DNA of 27,005 nucleotides from a virus. The stretch is taken from the IMG/VR virus record IMGVR_UViG_3300035034_001038, positions 1 through 27,005 of that record; one strand, given 5' to 3'. Below the pieces are notes generated by a model. It was given only the letters and a program-made list of their open reading frames with translations, had not been told where the DNA came from and did not search any database. Shown here one piece after another: positions 21,762 to 27,005 of the stretch (its first letter is position 1; every line of letters begins with the position of its first letter). The position numbers and the translations under genes are program-made.

Positions 21762-23114
21762 TTATCTCGGTCTTAGGAGTAATCCTTTGGCACCCTTGCT
21801 CCTTACAAGCTGATGAAATTGCGATGCACGCAAGCTTATATGTATTGAGTCCTCACTGAAGTTGTACAGGTGAATACTTTCCGGGCCCTTGGCGCGGCTT
21901 AATGCTACGTAGGCCTGACCATCAGAAAAGCACTGACTAATGTCAGATAGATACTTTTCTAGAGTCATGCCTTGACTCTTGTGGATAGTTATAGCCCAAG
22001 CAAGAATTAGCGGGTACTGCTTTCGTTGCGCAATAATCTTATCCCCACGCGTCATCTCCCATATAGCTCGTTTGATGTCGTCTTTGATTCCAATACTATC
22101 GAAATTGACAACCATACTTCCCTGACCGATGCGTTCGTAGTCACCGAGGTAACCATTAATCATACCCTCCTGGTTTCTGATGGACATAACACGACAACCT
22201 TTACGTAGTTTCAGTATGGATGGTGCAATGCAGTTCTTTTCCATGAGTTGAGCCTTTGGTCCACTATCAATCGAAAAGAAGGTCTCCTCTTTTTCGTCAA
22301 TTTTGCCAAGCATTCTCTCGTTGAGATTGTCCGCTTGATACCGGTGGGTCATTAGTTTGATTACATCATCCTCGTCCTCAGGCAACCGTACAAACTGTTT
22401 GAAGTATTTGATTGTACTGTCAGTAATCTTTCCCAGCCTCAAGTCATTCAAGTTAACAATAAGCTCTTCGTCATCTTGTCGAAAGATCTTTGTTAACTCA
22501 AAAGTCCGAATTCGGGCATCCCTCCATGCATCGCTATCAAACGCGTAGTTTGTTTTCTTACCAGGCTCTACAGGTGGTAGCTGCATAAAGTCTCCAAAGA
22601 GAATTATCTGCGCACCGCCGAACGGCTGGTCTACTTGTTTAACACTGCGTAGTAGGAAATCTACCAGGTCGAGAAACTTTGCACTAATCATCGAAACTTC
22701 ATCAATGATTAGTGCTGTGCATTGCTCGACCCTACGCTTTGTTTTTGGGTCCCTAATACATGTAGCCAACAGCTTGTCTTCGTTGTATTCCGAGAATCCG
22801 CCCAGGCCGAAGAATGCGTGTAGCGTACAACCGCCGACATTGATGGCAGCTATACCTGTACTTGCTGTGACAAACGCGTGCTCGATTCTTGACTCTACCT
22901 CTCGTAAGAGGCAGGACTTTCCAACACCGCCGGAGCCAGTTACACATACGTTCCCACCAGCGAGAATACGTTCCATGATAGCTTCTTGCTCTTCCGACAA
23001 CACAATCTGAGGCTTTTCGGATAATTCTGCATCAGGAATGTCATCGAAGTCAAAGTCCTCAAACTCGTCCTCATCCTCTTTTTGGATTTGGTTTTTTTTC
23101 AATTTAGATGCCAA
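21762..23114 (-). CDS. Pif1/RecD-like superfamily 1 DNA helicase
   Basis: A 450-residue 5'-3' type helicase, probably acting at the replication fork or in recombination as Dda does in T4. Motifs: VTGSGGVGKSCLL at 58-70 (Walker A), TASTGIAAINVGGCTLHAFFG at 83-103 (Ia, Pif1 type), LIIDEVSM at 135-142 (II), LFGDFMQLPPVEP at 172-184 (III), AITIHKSQGMTLEK and AYVALSRAK near the C-terminus (V and VI). The acidic N-terminus (EDEDEFEDFDFDD) is probably a protein contact. The start is a TTG at 23114, inside the polymerase gene's end (11-nt overlap); the next ATG would remove too much of the protein. Confidence 0.93.
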   Translation of the reverse strand: MASKLKKNQIQKEDEDEFEDFDFDDIPDAELSEKPQIVLSEEQEAIMERILAGGNVCVTGSGGVGKSCLLREVESRIEHAFVTASTGIAAINVGGCTLHAFFGLGGFSEYNEDKLLATCIRDPKTKRRVEQCTALIIDEVSMISAKFLDLVDFLLRSVKQVDQPFGGAQIILFGDFMQLPPVEPGKKTNYAFDSDAWRDARIRTFELTKIFRQDDEELIVNLNDLRLGKITDSTIKYFKQFVRLPEDEDDVIKLMTHRYQADNLNERMLGKIDEKEETFFSIDSGPKAQLMEKNCIAPSILKLRKGCRVMSIRNQEGMINGYLGDYERIGQGSMVVNFDSIGIKDDIKRAIWEMTRGDKIIAQRKQYPLILAWAITIHKSQGMTLEKYLSDISQCFSDGQAYVALSRAKGPESIHLYNFSEDSIHISLRASQFHQLVRSKGAKGLLLRPR

Positions 23115-24289
23115 GTTTTTCTTTCTCTTCGTCGGTTGGACTAACGGACCACCGCTTGGTGATACTACAGTCTAGGTTGAACTTGAGCCTACCACCAGGT
23201 AGGTCTACATAGTTTCGTTCTCGCAAGCACTCTTCCATAAGGCGCTTTGCTTCATCACGTTCTTCAATTGGGGCGTGTATATACAACGCATCATACAGAG
23301 GCGCCACCACTGTAGCCCTCATCCCTCGTTGTCGGAACTCGTCTACTAACATTACGACAGCCTTGGCCAAGTAATCGGCCACAAGAGACTGCATTGGGAA
23401 GTTGCTTGCTTGACGTTTTAACCCACTAAGGATTGATTTCTTACGCCAACTACTTACCTCACTACCCCTATGTACGTGAAAGTGCCTCTTAGCGCCTGTA
23501 GGGGATATGTAGCATCCTTGCTCTACAACGTCGTCCATTACACGGGTTAGAAAGTCCCAAGCCTCCGGATTGGATTGGCTATACACATCAATCAAGTTCT
23601 GACCGGTCTCCTTTGCAGGCTTTTCACCGGTCGCAATCTCGATTAACATATTCAATAGTCCTGGGGACGATTGATACGGTATTTGGAAATTGCCCACCTT
23701 CCCAGCTGCACGTTCCTTGGCCTTGGACATCTTCTCACGAGGCTTATTCATGAACAACTCGTGTTCACACATCTCCCAGTGAACGTCACGCTTCGGCCGC
23801 TTTGGACTTCCATCATCATTACGAACAATGACGTCCTCAATCTCCTCTATTGGTGTGACAAGCTCTGGGTCCCACTCGCTCTTCGCGTAAGGTGTCACCC
23901 CTTCTACATAACCAACGCGTACTTCAGATTCCTTACCAGTCTCTGGGTCTGCTACAATAACAAACTGTGGGTCTGGTTCAGTTAGTCGCGCTATTAGGTT
24001 CTTGTCGTTTGAGAGGTACGCAATAGAGAACACCTCGGCCGTCGCATAGTCCATATCAACAAAGCACCAGTCTTCGAATGCTTTAAAGCACCATCGAATG
24101 GGTACAGGGTCTTCAATCTTATCTGGTAGCTCTTCACGCTCTTCCTCTGTCTTTGTATCTAGGAAACGTTCGTAAGCCTCATCAATAGCGTCCGTGCCAT
24201 AAACCTTTTTAAGGAAATCTTTTGCACGTTCAAAACCACCGGTCACCCGTTTAGACAGATAAGCCGGTAGATTAAGAATATTAGGTTTT
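23104..24289 (-). CDS. DNA polymerase family A, exon 2 (fingers and palm)
   Basis: The C-terminal part (spliced residues 678-1072) carries the polymerase active site. Motif A is DMDYATAEVFSIAYLS with catalytic D758 and conserved E763. Motif B is R871-x3-K875-x3-F879-x3-Y883 (ERAAGKVGNFQIPYQ), and RQASNFPMQSLVADYLAKA matches the R-A-N-P-Q helix. Motif C is APLYDALYIHAP with catalytic D1011, where the usual H-D-E reads Y-D-A. Before the first in-frame start-like codon (GTG at 24246) the frame continues upstream through VKPNILNLPAYLSKR, the polymerase PNLQNIP segment, to the predicted 3' splice site at 24290/24289. So this is an exon, not a separate gene. It overlaps the Pif1-like gene by 11 nt. 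Confidence 0.9.
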
Positions 24290-24612
24290 CATTTTATGTT
24301 ACGTAATACCAAGGTTTGTACTACTCTGCATGTTGCCATGCAGTTCAGATCATATCTTCGGCTTTCGCCGCCACCCGTTTCGAACCACCAATTTCCTTTT
24401 GTGGCCCTACGTCTTTCGACTGATCGTTGAACGTTCCTCTTTTGAGGCTTCGCTGCTAGTTGTCTCAAAGAGAGTTTCCAGCAATTAGAGTGATTTTAAA
24501 TCGGCAATTTACCTAATTCTTCTTTTAAGAAGTTCTTTATTTCTTTAAACGTTGGCAAGGCATACAACAGAAACTAACCGACCAAATACTTTTGTAAAGT
24601 ATTGTTTTGTTT
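24290..24612 (-). ncRNA. Group I self-splicing intron in the DNA polymerase gene
   Basis: This 323-nt stretch interrupts the polymerase frame. The 5' exon end GAUCGGU pairs with GUCGGUU (24582-24576) as P1, with the required U.G at the splice site, and an extra 8-bp hairpin (AAUACUUU/AAAGUAUU) fills the P1 loop. The core has AAUUGCUGGAAAC (24486-24474, P/P4), R-like GUUCAACGAUCAGU and S-like AAGAUAUGAUCUGA; GAUCA (24425-24421) pairs with UGAUC (24352-24348) as P7, replacing the common GACUA/UAGUC. P9 is a 7-bp stem with a GCAA loop (24343-24326). The intron ends in G (24290). Excision restores frame: TCG GT|A AAA CCT. No homing-endonuclease ORF is present. Confidence 0.9.
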
Positions 24613-26645
24613 ACCGATCTAGGTCGGCCAGTTTCCGTCATTAGGAAGTTGGTGTGAACCTTACCATCTGAGCGTATATGCTTCTCAAGGCCTTGACCGT
24701 CCGTTTTCAGAAAAGTCTTAACTACTTGATATACAGCAAGATACTCAAGCAACAGCTTTACATCTTCATCATTTTCACCAAGGATCGCAAGCACATCTTT
24801 ATCTGTCGAAGGGGTATAGTTCCGACGTTGTGCCTCTGGTAGGGCTTCTACCTTTTCCCAGTCCACGGATGGGCCGTCTGTTCCTGTGCTCTTAATTGGA
24901 GTCATACCCTTAAACTCAAACAGCCAACGCATCTTGTGTGCGGATGAGTTTGGGTTAAAGTTCCGTGCATCCTCCCAGTGTTTCAGTGTTTCAAACTTTT
25001 CTGCAAACACCTTTGCACCGAGATGATTCTTCAGGTCTTTTACACCTATGTCGCCTAGTGTTAGTTGATTGCAAACCTTTACAGGGTCAGTTGCGTGCTG
25101 ATGAATCAGCATTTGAACAGCGAAGTCCGCCTTTTCTCGTACGCGAGCCTTAAATGTTTCACGCATCAACTCAGACACCATGGTAAAGTTCTTACGAACC
25201 TTGCGTGTGTCTTCACGGTCAAGTGGTATACCGGCTTCGCTCATATGCGCATAACCGTCAGTTACATACGGAAGACGTATACCATAGAAGTAGTTGTATG
25301 TTCCATCATTCATTAGGAGCTTGGTCAGCTTGGGCCAAGCTCGGAACGGAACATCAACGTCAGCACAACTGTATGGGAATAGTATCTTTGTGGGTATAGC
25401 CCCGTAACCACCATCAGACATCTTTGCTTTGTTCTTCTTTTTCCAGATCGCAAGTGGGATATCATATCGACCCATTGTTGTGAATCGAATAGATAGTCGC
25501 TCAAGCTTCAAGTCGTAGGACTCGTCTACACAGTGCATACCATACATCGTATCAAAGATACATCGTTTGTATGGGTCTACACCCAACCAGTGCTTTAGCC
25601 AAACATAGTCCGCCACAAAGTTGTGACCAATGAACCGTACCTCTGGCTGGTTCATCACGGTTTGGAAGTGCTTTAGTACTTGCTTGTAACCCTCATCAGT
25701 AAACGTTCTCTTGCCTGTCTCATCAAAGAACTGCAAGCACATGGCTTGCCCAGGTTGCCAACATGCTTGTACACTTCGAAGATCACCAGAAAGGTAATCC
25801 TCACCAGCCCACTCGCAGTCAACAGAGAACACCTTGTATTTACCAGCCATCATTTCAGCAGCCCAAGCGGCCACCCTTTCAACAGTGTCCAATAGCTTAT
25901 AGTTCTGCTTGATTATCTTGTCCTCTCCACCACTGTCAGAGAAGTCCAAGTGTCGCCTTACTTCAAGAAGGTCGAATAGTTGACCCTCAAGTACTTCCGG
26001 CTTTACCACAGCAATACGAGGAGGTTGCATAACAAACAGTTTGAAGTCTCGGTAACACTCGAATTCTTGCATCTCCTGTTCCTCAACCTCTTCTCCATTA
26101 ACGGTCTTTGTTACCCACTCTCCAGTTGGTACTTTAATTCTGTGTTCGGGCGCTTCAAACCAGCCACCCATAATCTCCTTCTCTTTGAACTTCAAGTCAT
26201 AGAAGTAGTCAAAGACTGCTTTACCAAGGCACACAACAACCTTTGGTTTGCGCTGCTTGAGTTCTTTCTCAAACAGAGGAGCGCACCGTTTTAAGTCCTG
26301 AGCATCGGGCTTTAGCTTTCGAGCACGCGGAAGGCAATACTTACACAGGGTTGTGTAGTAGTGGTCTTTCATGTCTATACCAGCCCGCATTGAAGAGCGC
26401 CCCAGGAGTGCACCTGGGGAACCCTTTAATAACATTGCAGGTGAAAACTTATCATCCAACTCTTCTTCTAGTGGACACGTTGATACAAACATAATATCTG
26501 GCTTGGTACGATTACCACGGCCGATAAAATATGTTCCCCCGTCTTGATGCTCAAAGGTGTGTGTCGAATCAGAGTGACCCAACACGGTTTTTGGTGCGAC
26601 TACGTCGTAATCGATTTCAGGTATTTCTACTTGCTTGAATGCCAT
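24613..26645 (-). CDS. DNA polymerase family A, exon 1 (UDG-like and 3'-5' exonuclease domains)
   Basis: Residues 1-677 of the phage replicative DNA polymerase. Residues about 38-210 resemble family 4 uracil-DNA glycosylase: IMFVSTCPLEEE, GALLGRSSMRAGI, YTTLCKYCLP, LKRCAPLFEKEL and VVVCLGKAVFDY, as in SPO1-type polymerases. Residues 270-440 form a DEDDy proofreading exonuclease: VFSVDCEWA (D276, E278), FIGHNFVADYVWL (D346) and YSCADVDV (Y425, D429). After the thumb, SDGKVHTNFLMTETGRPRS reaches the TGR segment and the 5' splice site at 24613/24612. Unspliced, the frame would run 25 codons into the intron and stop at 24537, giving an inactive product. Spliced, the protein has 1072 residues. The ATG at 26645 lies 40 nt past the upstream stop. 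Confidence 0.9.
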
Positions 26646-26685
26646 GTTGGTTCAGTTGGAGTTGGTGAAACGTTAACATCACCTC

Positions 26686-27005
26686 TTAAACTGTGATTTT
26701 AAGGTCTACACCCATTAACCCATAAGTACGGCGCAAGAAATCCTTATCAGCTTCATCACGCAAGAACTCAACAGCTTGCGACTTACCACAACGACGCGGT
26801 TGCTCCACAATCGTGAAGTCGCAGCCCACGGAACTAGGACGATCAAACACGTAACCCTCGCAGATTTCGCCGATTTCTTTTGAAAGCTTTTCAAACGCGT
26901 CCCCTTTAGCCTTTTCAAGTACTTTATTAAACGCGTTAGAGCGCTCGATGAAGTCGTTGTGCTTGTCTATAATGCCGTACGGTACTTCAAACGGGTGAGC
27001 AGGTA
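26686..27005 (-). CDS. C-terminal part of an unidentified gene, cut by the window edge
   Basis: An open frame enters from the right edge and runs 106 codons to the TAA at 26688-26686. The translated part has a helical charged segment (DKHNDFIERSNAFNKVLEKA), then CEGYVFDRPSSVGCDFTIVE and a final alpha region (KSQAVEFLRDEADKDFLRRT). It ends 40 nt before the polymerase start, in the same direction. Its composition looks coding, unlike the other frames here. The family is not recognised; as a neighbour of the polymerase it may belong to the replication group. Confidence 0.7.
   Translation of the reverse strand, partial: PAHPFEVPYGIIDKHNDFIERSNAFNKVLEKAKGDAFEKLSKEIGEICEGYVFDRPSSVGCDFTIVEQPRRCGKSQAVEFLRDEADKDFLRRTYGLMGVDLKITV

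Noticed and set aside
23104-24246. A separate gene for a stand-alone polymerase subunit starting at GTG 24246
   Set aside because: The reading frame and polymerase homology continue upstream of the GTG to the intron boundary, and the exons join in frame, so it is exon 2.
24537-24612. Natural C-terminus of the polymerase exon 1 frame (25 codons beyond the TGR segment)
   Set aside because: These codons are intron sequence. They match no polymerase region and contain the P1 loop and IGS.
26715-26918. Minus-strand 67-codon frame at the right edge
   Set aside because: A longer coding-like frame (26686-27005) covers the same bases, and this one has shadow-like composition.
1-27005. tRNA genes, CRISPR arrays, insertion sequences and attachment sites
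   Set aside because: I looked for clover-leaf segments, regular repeat-spacer patterns, transposase frames with terminal repeats and integrase genes, and saw none.

Overview
The window is a gene-dense piece of a large double-stranded DNA bacteriophage genome. Every convincing gene lies on the minus strand, so the window reads from right to left. Genes are packed end to end, often with TAATG stop/start overlaps. Typical phage functions are present: a portal protein, DNA polymerase, RecA-type recombinase, ThyX and DNA ligase. There are no ribosomal RNAs, no tRNAs that I could recognise, no integrase and no host-type metabolic operon. I cannot name the host. Most start codons lack a Shine-Dalgarno sequence, which hints at a host using SD-independent initiation, but this is weak evidence.

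Right part (about 27.0 to 15.5 kb): replication and recombination. In transcription order there is a partial unknown gene; a family A DNA polymerase with an N-terminal uracil-DNA-glycosylase-like domain and a 3'-5' exonuclease; a Pif1-type helicase; a small unknown protein; a probable single-stranded-DNA-binding protein with its own leader and terminator; a RecA/UvsX-like recombinase; two unknown proteins; a RecQ-like helicase; and a zinc-ribbon protein. The polymerase gene is split into two open frames by a 323-nt group I intron without an ORF (24290-24612). Joining the predicted splice sites restores one 1072-residue polymerase in frame, exactly at the conserved TGR...PN segment.

Middle part (about 15.5 to 10.2 kb): transcription. 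Two overlapping genes encode consecutive pieces of a bacterial-type RNA polymerase beta subunit: the N-terminal/protrusion part, then the fork/rifampicin-pocket part. The second piece carries a 351-residue intein with a LAGLIDADG endonuclease, placed inside the equivalent of the universally conserved PIETPEGPNIG motif. The rest of beta and all of beta' are not in the window. A helix-turn-helix/metallophosphoesterase fusion, a small unknown protein and a short gene bounded by its own promoter-like sequence and a strong terminator follow.

Left part (about 10.1 to 0 kb): virion and nucleotide/repair genes. There is a helix-turn-helix regulator; two unknown proteins; the portal protein; four consecutive unknown proteins, three with glycine/alanine-rich hydrophobic segments (candidate virion or DNA-ejection proteins); a PD-(D/E)XK nuclease; a small unknown protein; ThyX; a small basic protein; an ATP-dependent DNA ligase; and a small membrane protein broken by a one-base frameshift.

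The most notable content is the combination, within 14 kb, of a group I intron in the DNA polymerase gene and an intein in a split phage RNA polymerase beta subunit. Both self-splicing elements sit in active-site motifs of the phage's two nucleic-acid polymerases.
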